Virus record (IMG/VR): IMGVR_UViG_3300009093_000017
Location: 1 to 48,848 of that record
Length of the DNA: 48,848 nucleotides
Direction: 5' to 3' (one strand)
From: a virus
Shown here one piece after another: positions 23,543 to 31,180 of this stretch. A program made the translations under genes and the position numbers. The notes beneath the pieces are model-generated. The model was not told where the DNA came from and did not search any database. It saw only the letters and a list, made by a program, of their open reading frames with translations. The stretch's first letter is position 1. Each line of letters begins with the position of its first letter.

Positions 23543-23832
23543 TGACAAATAAGGAATTGGAGCACATGGCGCAAATTCACGATGTTGATCTTGCACCGAT
23601 CCAGAGCGTAACCAATGAGGTGATTGCTTCTCTCATTAAGGCAAAATCAAAACACGCTGCCATGCGTGGACCTCATGAAGGATATGCCGTGCTGCTGGAA
23701 GAAGTTGATGAACTTTGGTCAGACGTAAAGCGTGACGATCTTACCGCCGCCAGAAAAGAAGCATTGCACGTTACCGCAATGGGGTTGCGTTTTTTACTGG
23801 ATGTCTGCAAGGAGAACAGCCGGAATGAGTGA
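23539..23832 (+). CDS. MazG-like NTP pyrophosphohydrolase-related protein
   Basis: Product of 97 residues. HEGYAVLLEEVDELWSDVK followed by AARKEALHVTAMGLRFLLDV matches the EExxE...E/D helical pattern of MazG-like enzymes that hydrolyse nucleoside triphosphates. Phage MazG proteins may tune nucleotide pools or alarmone levels. Family call by motif only. Confidence 0.65.
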   Translation: MMTNKELEHMAQIHDVDLAPIQSVTNEVIASLIKAKSKHAAMRGPHEGYAVLLEEVDELWSDVKRDDLTAARKEALHVTAMGLRFLLDVCKENSRNE

Positions 23833-23983
23833 GAAAATAAAGTGTGATATTTGCGGTCGATTTATTTCCATTAAAGATCTTCTTAAGAATAAGGCCAAAA
23901 GAGTCTGTATTTCAGTAGATTCTGATTATTCCATAGAAGAATACGAAACCTTTTGTAAAAAGTGCAATAAATCCCATGACTGA
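23825..23983 (+). CDS. Small zinc-ribbon protein
   Basis: Product of 52 residues from the ATG at 23825. Two CxxC pairs (CDIC near residue 8 and CKKC near residue 46) suggest a single zinc ribbon. Overlaps both neighbours, as is typical of this operon. Confidence 0.55.
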   Translation: MSEKIKCDICGRFISIKDLLKNKAKRVCISVDSDYSIEEYETFCKKCNKSHD

Positions 23984-24758
23984 CACCATCGCAGACAAGA
24001 GTGACCTGCTTCCATGCCCATTTTGCGGTCAACAGCCCGAATGGAGACCTCAAATAGAAGATCCGGGGCGTAGTTCTTGGTGGCCTGAACATGTTCAGTG
24101 CAAAAGATGCAGAATTATTTTTAGAAAAGGAGAATACGGATGCGAAGACCCAATTAAACAGTGGAACAAACGCACAGAACCACGAAAGGAAGCGGAGACA
24201 CAAACAAATTGCTTCAAATGTAATTCGTCTGAGAATCTTTGTGAAGAACATACTGTTCCATCCGAAGGCAGCCGGGAATCAATAAAAGCTGCCAATATGC
24301 TTTTAAAGCATAAAGGAGAAACTGAAATTTTCTCTCAATCTGTAAATGAACCCACGCAGGAGCATCGGGAGTTTGCTGTTTGGGTTCAGGGTTCACCCTT
24401 GGGATCAGATTACACAGATTATATCGCTCGTGCATGTGCTAGGCGTTTCGTGCCGAGGAGTGAGTTTGAGAAGAATTTTAAGAATTGTCAGGAAATGCGT
24501 AGAGACATTCTTTCTCTCACTTCTGAAAGAAATCGTCTGAAACAGATATTTCTGCATGAGAATAAAGAACTCACCCGCTACCGGGAGTCACTGGAAGAAG
24601 TAAGCGATTATCTACATGATGGAATTGATGAAGAATCGCAAAAGCTTGCAAAGATCGTCCGCGAAGCCATTCAGCACACCGAGGAGAAGGAGAAATGCTC
24701 TTGTGCTCTTAGTGGTACTGAGAATTGCTCAATTCATGGAAAGGACAATATAGAATGA
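23976..24758 (+). CDS. Lar-like zinc-finger protein with coiled-coil extension
   Basis: Product of 260 residues. The N-terminus LLPCPFCGQQPEW...VQCKRC...WNKR has the pattern of the Lar (restriction alleviation) family. A second CFKC...C cluster and a coiled coil at about 165-215 follow, with a C-terminal CSC...C element. Lar proteins moderate host type I restriction, but the family signature here is only the zinc finger, so that function is tentative. Confidence 0.6.
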   Translation: MTDTIADKSDLLPCPFCGQQPEWRPQIEDPGRSSWWPEHVQCKRCRIIFRKGEYGCEDPIKQWNKRTEPRKEAETQTNCFKCNSSENLCEEHTVPSEGSRESIKAANMLLKHKGETEIFSQSVNEPTQEHREFAVWVQGSPLGSDYTDYIARACARRFVPRSEFEKNFKNCQEMRRDILSLTSERNRLKQIFLHENKELTRYRESLEEVSDYLHDGIDEESQKLAKIVREAIQHTEEKEKCSCALSGTENCSIHGKDNIE

Positions 24759-25153
24759 ACAAAACAACAATAGACCACCAGATCGAGGTGCTGACGGCGT
24801 TCAGGGACGGTAAAACTGTTAAGTATGTACGTGCCGGTTTCATGGGAGTTCCTCATGCTGTTTTAATGGACAAGGATCATCTTTTCGATTTCACCACTTA
24901 TATTTACGAAGTGGGGAAAGAACCCGAATACGTCCCGATGTGCATGGAGGACTTCGAAGATTATCCGGTGGTGTGGGTGAGAAGTAAAGGAGGGGGCCAT
25001 CCTTATCTTATTTCAGGATTATCTGATGGAGGCATAATGTTTTACGGATCTGGAGAATGGCAGGTTTATCAATGGGATCAGCCTCTATTTCATCTAGAAT
25101 GGTCACCGGACCGAAAGAACTGGCGTCCGTTTAGAAAGGTGAAGGGGGAATGA
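24755..25153 (+). CDS. Hypothetical protein, paralogue of 20738 gene
   Basis: Product of 132 residues from the ATG at 24755. Shares EYVPM-x4-DFEDYPVVWVR and WSPDRKNWRPFRK with the 20738-21286 product but lacks its N-terminal 75 residues. Function unknown. Confidence 0.6.
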   Translation: MNKTTIDHQIEVLTAFRDGKTVKYVRAGFMGVPHAVLMDKDHLFDFTTYIYEVGKEPEYVPMCMEDFEDYPVVWVRSKGGGHPYLISGLSDGGIMFYGSGEWQVYQWDQPLFHLEWSPDRKNWRPFRKVKGE

Positions 25154-25154
25154 T

Positions 25155-25349
25155 ATGAAAGAATGTTATCGAAAAATCGTTAAATCATGGGAAGAAGCTT
25201 CGGGATATGAAGCCATGGGAAAGGAAAATATCCGTGACAGAAAAACACTCCTTTCATGCCTTCGTACAAATCAGAAATGGCTTGAAGAACACTTTTTCAC
25301 GATCAGCCGATCAGCAGAATCTATTTACCTTACAGAAGCTTGGAAATGA
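25155..25349 (+). CDS. Small hypothetical protein
   Basis: Product of 64 residues, basic and helical. No family recognised. Its stop overlaps the next ATG. Confidence 0.45.
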   Translation: MKECYRKIVKSWEEASGYEAMGKENIRDRKTLLSCLRTNQKWLEEHFFTISRSAESIYLTEAWK

Positions 25350-25558
25350 AACTCTTCCTCTGGAAATGCTTGTTAACGATAACAGGCGGAAGGCCGATGA
25401 TAATGATCGAGGAAACAAATATGCGACCCATTGATGGGAAGAAAGTTTATGTGTCCGTGGATATGTTCGGACGGGAATGGTTCACTTTTTCGCCGTGGAG
25501 TAAAGCGCGAATAGAAGTTCATTACGCCGACGCAATGCTCAAACAACGAGAGAAATGA
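25346..25558 (+). CDS. Small hypothetical protein
   Basis: Product of 70 residues from the ATG at 25346. Hydrophobic start (MKLFLWKCLLTITGG) then a soluble domain with MRPIDGKKVYVSVD. It overlaps the following gene by 4 bases. A 13/16 palindrome copy (TGCTTGTTAACGATAA, 25367-25382) lies inside. Confidence 0.45.
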   Translation: MKLFLWKCLLTITGGRPMIMIEETNMRPIDGKKVYVSVDMFGREWFTFSPWSKARIEVHYADAMLKQREK

Positions 25559-25749
25559 AAACAAAACAACGAAAACCGCAGTATGCCTACGCTTTAGTTC
25601 ATTCAGGGGAGATAATGGTCTTTTCTATCTCCAGTAGTAAAGTCGTCACCAAAGCAGAAACTCTAAGACATTGGTGGTGCGAGACGTGGAAGCATCTTCA
25701 AGAAACAGGATATACCATTGAGAAAATCAAAATGGAGGTATGCGAATGA
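25555..25749 (+). CDS. Small hypothetical protein
   Basis: Product of 64 residues; coupled at both ends by ATGA overlaps. Contains HWWCETWKHLQETGYTIEKI. No family recognised. Confidence 0.45.
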   Translation: MKTKQRKPQYAYALVHSGEIMVFSISSSKVVTKAETLRHWWCETWKHLQETGYTIEKIKMEVCE

Positions 25750-25907
25750 CAAAAGAAGAATGGACTGAAGAAGTCTATCAGCTGCTTTGTAAATCTGGAT
25801 TGCTTGCGTCTAGGTCGTATGCTGAAGCAATCGCGGAAGACGGATCGTATGAAGAAGGACTATCTCCCTTTGAAGCTCTTTCCGAAGAAATGAGCAGAGG
25901 ATTATGA
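25746..25907 (+). CDS. Small acidic hypothetical protein
   Basis: Product of 53 residues (MTKEEWTEEVYQLLCKSG...), coupled by ATGA overlaps to both neighbours, which supports it despite its short length. No family recognised. Confidence 0.5.
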   Translation: MTKEEWTEEVYQLLCKSGLLASRSYAEAIAEDGSYEEGLSPFEALSEEMSRGL

Positions 25908-26167
25908 CAACCAAACCGATGACACCGGCTGAGAGGCTAAAGGAGATTCGAGAACATTTTCCTTACTCGGAAAATTATACAGAACATTACAAATCCCAAT
26001 TATTTGTGGATGTTCATTGGCTCATCTCCCGCGTGGAGAAGCTGGAGAAGCTTGTTCTTGAATCTTACAGGGAAGGATACGAGCAGGCGCAAGAGGACTT
26101 TCTAAATGAGCATAATCCTTCTGGATTTCAACGCTCACAATCCAAGCAAGCACTGGAGGAAGAATGA
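25904..26167 (+). CDS. Hypothetical coiled-coil protein
   Basis: Product of 87 residues with a central helix VHWLISRVEKLEKLVLESYREG. Pattern common in small phage early proteins. Coupled by overlaps to both neighbours. Confidence 0.5.
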   Translation: MTTKPMTPAERLKEIREHFPYSENYTEHYKSQLFVDVHWLISRVEKLEKLVLESYREGYEQAQEDFLNEHNPSGFQRSQSKQALEEE

Positions 26168-26379
26168 ACAAAGCAGTCTTCAAAGGAAAATACTGCTCAC
26201 AGGAATGTCCCTATATTGAGCAACACAGCAATTATCACCCCAATGACTGGAAGTGTATTGCCTTTGAAGATGAGATGGGAATTTGGATGAGAACAGTAGG
26301 GAGTGTATTTGATGGATCTTTGAGAATTCAGAGATTTGATGATTGTATAAAGCAATTCGGCATGGAGGAAGACAACTGA
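26164..26379 (+). CDS. Small hypothetical protein
   Basis: Product of 71 residues with Cys pairs (YCSQECPY) and several Trp. No family recognised. Confidence 0.45.
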   Translation: MNKAVFKGKYCSQECPYIEQHSNYHPNDWKCIAFEDEMGIWMRTVGSVFDGSLRIQRFDDCIKQFGMEEDN

Positions 26380-26382
26380 GAT

Positions 26383-26577
26383 ATGAGTGGAGAAGAAGCA
26401 TTATCATTTGTCGTAAATTTGGCTCTGATCGGGGTTGCCGGATATGGGATCGGACGGGGTATTTCTGAACATCAAGCAATCAAGGCCCACGTCGCCCGAT
26501 ACGTCTTAGTTAACGATAAAACAGGAGAAACAAGGTTTGAGTATATCAAGCCCGTAGAGTGTCTGGAGGTAAAATGA
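26383..26577 (+). CDS. Small membrane protein
   Basis: Product of 64 residues with one N-terminal membrane segment (about 5-27). The cytoplasmic part contains YVLVNDKTGE, encoded by a 13/16 palindrome copy (26504-26519). Function unknown. Confidence 0.5.
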   Translation: MSGEEALSFVVNLALIGVAGYGIGRGISEHQAIKAHVARYVLVNDKTGETRFEYIKPVECLEVK

Positions 26578-26765
26578 GTGAAGCTCAAACAGCTTTTAAT
26601 GAGTATTGGGAACAATTTAAAGAAGATGAAGGATATCTTTCTCAAGTTGAAAGTCTTATAAAACAGGGTCTTTCGGTTTTAAATGCAGAAGCGTTGTTAG
26701 AAAACTGGGGATATCACTTCTTTTTAAAGGGATATTACACCAAAGAAGGGGAAATTTCATTATGA
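26574..26765 (+). CDS. Small hypothetical protein
   Basis: Product of 63 residues from the ATG at 26574, coupled to both neighbours. Helical and acidic. No family recognised. Confidence 0.45.
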   Translation: MSEAQTAFNEYWEQFKEDEGYLSQVESLIKQGLSVLNAEALLENWGYHFFLKGYYTKEGEISL

Positions 26766-27442
26766 CTAAACTGGCAGTAAAAGAGAGCGTAGGGTTGCAC
26801 AATTACATGACCCTGAAGGACAAGTTCGATTTCGGAGACGGATTCGATCAGTTCAAGCCGAAAGAAGGAGCCGCTATCTCTGTCCAAGAGGTAGAGCTAG
26901 GCATGAAAATGGGCTGCTACATGCTCCAAAAAGGAGCTTGGATCCAGGCAGACGCGATAGAACTCCTCTTTAGCATGGACAAGATCGAGTCTGTTGCTGA
27001 CATCGCCGAGCAGTGGGGATTGTCCTATTCCACCGTTTCGGCTCGTCACCGTACCGGGAAGAACACGCCTGTCGAGTACCGCAGCAAGCTCCCGTATACC
27101 GTCTGTGCCGAGATCGCTACAGCCAAGTTCTCCGAAGATAAGGAAGAGAACTTTAGAATAGTCCAAGAAACGCTGCAAAAGGCCGCAGAACAGCGCATGA
27201 GTAGCCAAGAGGTGCGAGGATATATTCAACGATTAAAAGGCGTAACAGAGTCCGTACAGGAAGAAACAGAGGCATCCTATCTCTGGATCGTAATAGACTG
27301 CGACGATATAAAGGCTGTGATGAAGACGTACGAGCCCAAGAACGAGAGTTGGAACTTCTGCATAGATCTCAAGAACAAGAAGTGGAAGAGCAAGTTCAGT
27401 AACTGGGCGAAGATCGAAAAGGAAAGGCCGGAAGAGAAATAA
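26762..27442 (+). CDS. HTH DNA-binding protein, ParB-like features
   Basis: Product of 226 residues. Residues about 75-105 (VADIAEQWGLSYSTVSARHRTG) form a helix-turn-helix; the following SKLPYTVCAEIA and a later MSSQEVRGYIQRLKG match the order seen in ParB/KorB DNA-binding domains, though the N-terminal CTPase-type motifs of ParB are not visible. The C-terminal 70 residues form a separate alpha/beta domain. Last gene of the + strand early operon; a candidate binder of the dispersed palindrome. Confidence 0.6.
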   Translation: MTKLAVKESVGLHNYMTLKDKFDFGDGFDQFKPKEGAAISVQEVELGMKMGCYMLQKGAWIQADAIELLFSMDKIESVADIAEQWGLSYSTVSARHRTGKNTPVEYRSKLPYTVCAEIATAKFSEDKEENFRIVQETLQKAAEQRMSSQEVRGYIQRLKGVTESVQEETEASYLWIVIDCDDIKAVMKTYEPKNESWNFCIDLKNKKWKSKFSNWAKIEKERPEEK

Positions 27443-27479
27443 ATCCCTCCCGGCCAGTCCGATCCCCGCCAAATTATCG

Positions 27480-27662
27480 TTAACGAGTTTCTTTAACTAC
27501 TCCCCATCCCGCGATGGTAAGGAAGAGTCCGATCATTACAAGAACTCCCCCATTAGCTCCCTTCGGTACAATCAGCTCGGCAACCTTCACGAGCCCCATT
27601 ATCTGAAGGAAGAAGATCCAAGCCCAGATCAACTGTCTGATTATCTTGTCTTTCCTGTTCAT
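27480..27662 (-). CDS. Small membrane protein with two membrane segments
   Basis: Product of 60 residues: hydrophobic segments at about 9-28 and 38-55, short loop between. Its TAA lies within the 13/16 palindrome copy TTATCGTTAACGAGTT (27474-27489). Function unknown; overlaps the methyltransferase stop by 4 bases. Confidence 0.5.
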   Translation of the reverse strand: MNRKDKIIRQLIWAWIFFLQIMGLVKVAELIVPKGANGGVLVMIGLFLTIAGWGVVKETR

Positions 27663-28315
27663 TTTTTAACCCCCGTTACAAGAAACTGCTTTCCCAGTAC
27701 TTCCCATGCCAGAGGCAGGTGAAGATAGAGCGCTACCAGAAGCAGGTTGGGCTTTTTTCCGTCTGCCATCGTATAGGGAAGGAACTTCGGAATAGAGGAT
27801 TCAATCTCGAATCCGGAAATCCGCATTCCCTCACAGAGACTGCGATGACTGAGAGGGAGATAATGATCGTAGAAGTCCCAGTACTCATGCCCGACGTAGA
27901 GGATATTCGGACCCATAGCGATCAGCTTGCCTCCCGGTTTCAAGCATCGAAACGCCTGTTCCAGAGTGGAAGTCAGAGCTTCCTTCGTAAACAGGTGTTC
28001 GAAGAAGTTGCTCGTAAAAACGACATCCAGACTATTGTCGGGAAGTTCCCATGTCTTGGAGCAGTCCTGTTCCAGCATTGTAACCTCGGAACGGAGATGA
28101 CTCTTGGAGTCAGGATTCAGGTCCATTCCGTACTTCTGCTTGCAGGGAAGGTTATTGATAAACTCTCCCCATCCGCATCCCAGATCCAGTACGACCGAAT
28201 CCGGAGAGATATAGTGCCGGAAGTACTGATCAATCAGCACCCTCCATACATCGTTTCTGTATTGCTGAATCTTTTCAAATCTCAGACTGTATTCTTTTGA
28301 TAGTTGTTCTTTCAT
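27659..28315 (-). CDS. Class I SAM-dependent methyltransferase
   Basis: Product of 218 residues from the ATG at 28315; a TTG at 28357 would add 14 residues. Motif I VVLDLGCGWGEF, acidic MDLNPDS after strand 2, and LDVVFTSNFFEHL with the later CLKPGGKLIAMGPN are typical. The family (Methyltransf_11/25-like) methylates small molecules or glycans; it could serve the glycosylation island. Confidence 0.8.
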   Translation of the reverse strand: MKEQLSKEYSLRFEKIQQYRNDVWRVLIDQYFRHYISPDSVVLDLGCGWGEFINNLPCKQKYGMDLNPDSKSHLRSEVTMLEQDCSKTWELPDNSLDVVFTSNFFEHLFTKEALTSTLEQAFRCLKPGGKLIAMGPNILYVGHEYWDFYDHYLPLSHRSLCEGMRISGFEIESSIPKFLPYTMADGKKPNLLLVALYLHLPLAWEVLGKQFLVTGVKK

Positions 28316-28357
28316 TGCATTGGTTTTTGGTTGTTTTATTGCTCTGGGGAGAGACAA

Positions 28358-28630
28358 TCATGCGGCCATATACTCGTTAAAGACTTCCTGCTCTAGTTCG
28401 ATCTCTTCCTCGTCAGTCAGGATAACAGCAGATCCTTCCTCGTAAAACTGATCGTCTTCATCCCCGAAGAAACTCTTTCGCACTCTAGCATCTCCGAACT
28501 GACAATAGCTCTCGTCATCCCCGTAATAGAGATCCCGAGTGCGAGCCAGATGAAAGCGATCAATCTCGACCTCTACGGGAATAGTGCCGATTCCTTCTCT
28601 ATACAGTGTTGTACTGAAGTAGTTTTTCAT
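28358..28630 (-). CDS. Acidic hypothetical protein
   Basis: Product of 90 residues; the C-terminal 35 residues are strongly acidic (TDEEEIELEQEVFNEY). No family recognised. Confidence 0.5.
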   Translation of the reverse strand: MKNYFSTTLYREGIGTIPVEVEIDRFHLARTRDLYYGDDESYCQFGDARVRKSFFGDEDDQFYEEGSAVILTDEEEIELEQEVFNEYMAA

Positions 28631-28633
28631 TTT

Positions 28634-28771
28634 TTATTCTGTTTTATCGGGTGAATTTTCTAAAATAATTTCTAGTTCGCGTAGACGCTGGTATGCCGCA
28701 TAAATATCGCGATTTGCGTTGGCCAATGATTCCCGTATCAACTGTATTTGAAGTTCAATGTTCTTTTTCAT
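28634..28771 (-). CDS. Small coiled-coil protein
   Basis: Product of 45 residues from the ATG at 28771, preceded by a GGGAGAAAGGG ribosome binding site. A single amphipathic helix (IRESLANANRDIYAAYQRL). The longer frame from 28864 overlaps the upstream gene and is rejected. Confidence 0.5.
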   Translation of the reverse strand: MKKNIELQIQLIRESLANANRDIYAAYQRLRELEIILENSPDKTE

Positions 28772-29070
28772 TCCCTTTCTCCCGTTGCTTTGGAAATGGC
28801 TGATTCGGCCAATTCGATAGTTCTTATCAGCCCACAAACACAGATTCCTACGGAATGATCGCATTCGGGGTCGGCGTTGAGAAATTCTTTGAGTTCTGGG
28901 AGGGATCGCTTGAGAGCTTCCACCAACTCAGAGTTGATTTCTTTTAGCTGGTTGTATTCTTGGCGCAGATCGGCGACCGAATCGCATCCACGATCAGGAT
29001 TTTCGCACAAGTCCCAAAATGTTGGCTCTTTAACGGGAGTCTCCGCAGCGGTGTTGGATTGGTTTTTCAT
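28768..29070 (-). CDS. Hypothetical coiled-coil protein
   Basis: Product of 100 residues: a helix around 38-60 (QEYNQLKEINSELVEALKR) and a C-terminal CDHSVGICVCG cysteine cluster. Coupled with both neighbours. Confidence 0.5.
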   Translation of the reverse strand: MKNQSNTAAETPVKEPTFWDLCENPDRGCDSVADLRQEYNQLKEINSELVEALKRSLPELKEFLNADPECDHSVGICVCGLIRTIELAESAISKATGERE

Positions 29071-29321
29071 AGGTTATAAGGGAAACGGGCTCCGACTGTT
29101 TTTGTAAGATGGTCAACAGTAATATCACTTTCAGCATACGCTGTGGCGTATGACATGGCTTTTTCAAGAGTTACTGAGCGATCCCAGCATGGACCGCCAT
29201 ACGCCCAATTTTGAACCGTCCAAGGCTTTTCATCATACATTTTCAGTTTTAGTCCCGAAATGGTTGACCGATAGGATTCGTTTTCGATATTTACCTGATA
29301 TTTACTGGTTGTGTTGTTCAT
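29067..29321 (-). CDS. Small hypothetical protein
   Basis: Product of 84 residues, mixed alpha/beta, no family recognised. Overlaps the next gene by 4 bases. Confidence 0.5.
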   Translation of the reverse strand: MNNTTSKYQVNIENESYRSTISGLKLKMYDEKPWTVQNWAYGGPCWDRSVTLEKAMSYATAYAESDITVDHLTKTVGARFPYNL

Positions 29322-29324
29322 AGT

Positions 29325-29627
29325 TTATCCAATTCCGTGGAATTTTCCTCCACATTGGCATTCGCAGTTGTGACCTTTGGCATGACGGCAACGGGCATCA
29401 CATTTATGCTTACTTCCATTCATTTTGTAATATATCCTGCGTGTGACTGGAAGTTGTGGAGATTTCGGGTTGTTGGGGTCATACCCAGCAAGAACTGAAA
29501 ACGAATCTACACATATTAAATGCAATTTCGGATAATCTCGCTTTACAATTTCCTTATCTAATAATGTCCCGTTGCTCTTGAGTTCCAATTCTCCATGAAA
29601 GATACGAGTTTCTATTCTGTTGTTCAT
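29325..29627 (-). CDS. Hypothetical protein with His/Cys-rich tail
   Basis: Product of 100 residues. The C-terminus HKCDARCRHAKGHNCECQCGGKFHG has a dense His/Cys pattern expected of a small zinc-binding knuckle. First gene of the - strand cluster, directly downstream of the promoter at 29637-29665. Confidence 0.55.
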   Translation of the reverse strand: MNNRIETRIFHGELELKSNGTLLDKEIVKRDYPKLHLICVDSFSVLAGYDPNNPKSPQLPVTRRIYYKMNGSKHKCDARCRHAKGHNCECQCGGKFHGIG

Positions 29628-29636
29628 TGCGAGAGC

Positions 29637-29665
29637 AGTAAACCATTGTCTTATAAATATGTCAA
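29637..29665 (-). promoter_or_regulatory. Candidate promoter of the - strand cluster
   Basis: On the - strand: TTGACA (29665-29660), 17 bases, TTTACT (29642-29637). It stands immediately upstream of the first ATG, so the leader would be very short. Confidence 0.5.
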
Positions 29666-29723
29666 CAGATTATTTTATCTATTTTTATATTGATTGTTCC
29701 CACGGTTTGTATACAGTTTGAGA

Positions 29724-29891
29724 ATGTTGATGACTTATGACCAAAAAGAACAGTTTGAAGCACAGGTCCGGGCAATACGCCACTTACTCGGTCCCGGAGG
29801 AAATTTCCAAACTGCTGAAATCATGATGCTGGAAGCCTTGGAAATGATCTGTAAGGCAATTGAAGTTTCAGACAGACCGGTTTACGATTAA
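29724..29891 (+). CDS. Small hypothetical protein
   Basis: Product of 55 residues from the ATG at 29724 (29730 is also possible). Helical (MTYDQKEQFEAQVRAIRHLL). TAATG-coupled to the next gene. Confidence 0.5.
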   Translation: MLMTYDQKEQFEAQVRAIRHLLGPGGNFQTAEIMMLEALEMICKAIEVSDRPVYD

Positions 29892-30124
29892 TGAACACTG
29901 AAGCAACCATACGCCCAATACCGAAGAAGGGTTGCGGAAGGCCAAGCAAGTACTACCTCGATATCCTGAATATTGGCGAGTGCAAGAGCTTCCCTATCCA
30001 TCTCGCCCAATTAATCCGGATGTCGGCCTCCAGAACAGGCCTAAGAAACTACAAGAAGTTCGAGTGCCGTCAAGAAACAACAGAATCCGGCGAGAAGGTC
30101 ATCACCGTATGGCGAACAGCGTAA
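29891..30124 (+). CDS. Hypothetical DNA-binding-like protein
   Basis: Product of 77 residues, basic, with KKGCGRPSKYYLDILNIGE and a C-terminal beta pair (KVITVWRTA). No family named. Confidence 0.5.
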   Translation: MNTEATIRPIPKKGCGRPSKYYLDILNIGECKSFPIHLAQLIRMSASRTGLRNYKKFECRQETTESGEKVITVWRTA

Positions 30125-30315
30125 AAACCGTTAACGATAAAAAGAAGAAAGAGGCTGAATTTGAAGAGCATTTCATTCAAGTTTACGAACGCTTTTTAAA
30201 GCGTAATAGATTGACTCGATATTCAATTAAAAAGGAACGCTTTATAGAAATTTATAAAGATTTCCTCCGAAGCGTGTACTGCGAAGCATCCAAGCTCTCA
30301 AATAACGATAAATAA
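30109..30315 (+). CDS. Small basic hypothetical protein
   Basis: Product of 68 residues, very Lys/Arg-rich. The ATG at 30109 is chosen because a longer frame would be wholly nested in the previous gene. The start codes VKTVNDKKKK, where VNDK comes from a 13/16 palindrome copy (30125-30140); its last codons lie in another right half-site. Confidence 0.5.
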   Translation: MANSVKTVNDKKKKEAEFEEHFIQVYERFLKRNRLTRYSIKKERFIEIYKDFLRSVYCEASKLSNNDK

Positions 30316-30350
30316 TTTACTCGTTACCGTTACCGATAATCGTTAAATAC
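30296..30350. promoter_or_regulatory. Cluster of palindrome copies and half-sites before the terminase small subunit gene
   Basis: Within 55 bp: a right half AATAACGATAA (30301-30311), a near-perfect copy TTACCGTTACCGATAA (30324-30339, 15/16) and an overlapping half ATCGTTAA. The gap of 40 bp before the ATG at 30356 makes this the densest intergenic cluster. No clear promoter boxes were found. Confidence 0.7.
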
Positions 30351-30355
30351 AGAGC

Positions 30356-30877
30356 ATGCCAGCTGCTCAGTCCCACGACTGGTCCGAAGTAAGAGCAACA
30401 GCAATCGCTCTAGGATCAATCGCCAAGGCCGCAAGACACCACAACGTCACCTATAACGCCGCCAAACTCCGCGCAAGCAGAGAACAGTGGCCTGTCGGCT
30501 TCCGACCAAAGAAGCTCGCTCAGAAGGCTACAGAGGCTCTAAAACAGCATACTCAGAGAGCTAATCCCAATGCTGACACCGTTGACACCGGCTCTGCTTT
30601 AGAGTCAGAACTCAAAGAAGGCAAATCTCTGTACCTACAGAGAATGAACAGTGTCGTCCTCAAAGCTTCAAAAGCTGCTGAAGAGCTTCAACCAGATCAA
30701 GCGTTGAAGATGACAAGGAACATCAAGGAGCTGATGGATTCAGGACACAAGCTTCACCAGATAGGAGAGAGTCAGAACGGTGGAGCAGTCATTAACCTGA
30801 ACATCCTTTCTATGGGTGCAGAGAGCTTTGTAGATGCACAGGTAATATCTCCGGGTATGGAGATAGCCAACGACTAA
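30356..30877 (+). CDS. Terminase small subunit candidate
   Basis: Product of 173 residues. An N-terminal HTH-like region (WSEVRATAIALGSIAKAARHHNVTYNAAKLRASR) followed by a basic stretch, then a helical middle and C-terminal VISPGMEIAND. This is the design of small terminases: DNA recognition, oligomerisation, contact to TerL. It lies far from terL, so the call is tentative; a general HTH regulator is the alternative. Confidence 0.5.
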   Translation: MPAAQSHDWSEVRATAIALGSIAKAARHHNVTYNAAKLRASREQWPVGFRPKKLAQKATEALKQHTQRANPNADTVDTGSALESELKEGKSLYLQRMNSVVLKASKAAEELQPDQALKMTRNIKELMDSGHKLHQIGESQNGGAVINLNILSMGAESFVDAQVISPGMEIAND

Positions 30878-30943
30878 TCAAAACGCGATACAGGGCATCC
30901 TCGTGCGTCTGTTTATTGCATAACATCATACAATAACCTGATA

Positions 30944-31180
30944 TTGGCCTTTATGGACGATATAGAGCAGATAATGCCTGATTACGACGTAGGTCAGGAA
31001 GAGCCTGTAGAGCTTGCTGCGCATACTACTAACATGCGTCCTCACTCTGGTAAGTGCTCCAAAGAGGCCAAGAGAAAGCAGGTAGCTCGCTGGAGATCCC
31101 GCAATAAGGGACGCTACAGAGCCTACATGCGCGAGTACATGCGTAACCGCAGAGCTATGGCATCAGCATGCCAAGGATAG
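30944..31180 (+). CDS. Small basic hypothetical protein
   Basis: Product of 78 residues; acidic N-terminus and a very basic helix CSKEAKRKQVARWRSRNKG...YMREYMRNRR, resembling bZIP-like basic regions seen in small phage proteins. It probably binds nucleic acid. Confidence 0.55.
   Translation: MAFMDDIEQIMPDYDVGQEEPVELAAHTTNMRPHSGKCSKEAKRKQVARWRSRNKGRYRAYMREYMRNRRAMASACQG

Noticed and set aside
28315-28357. TTG start adding 14 residues to the methyltransferase
   Set aside because: No ribosome binding site and the extra residues are not part of the fold; the ATG at 28315 is preferred, though not proven.
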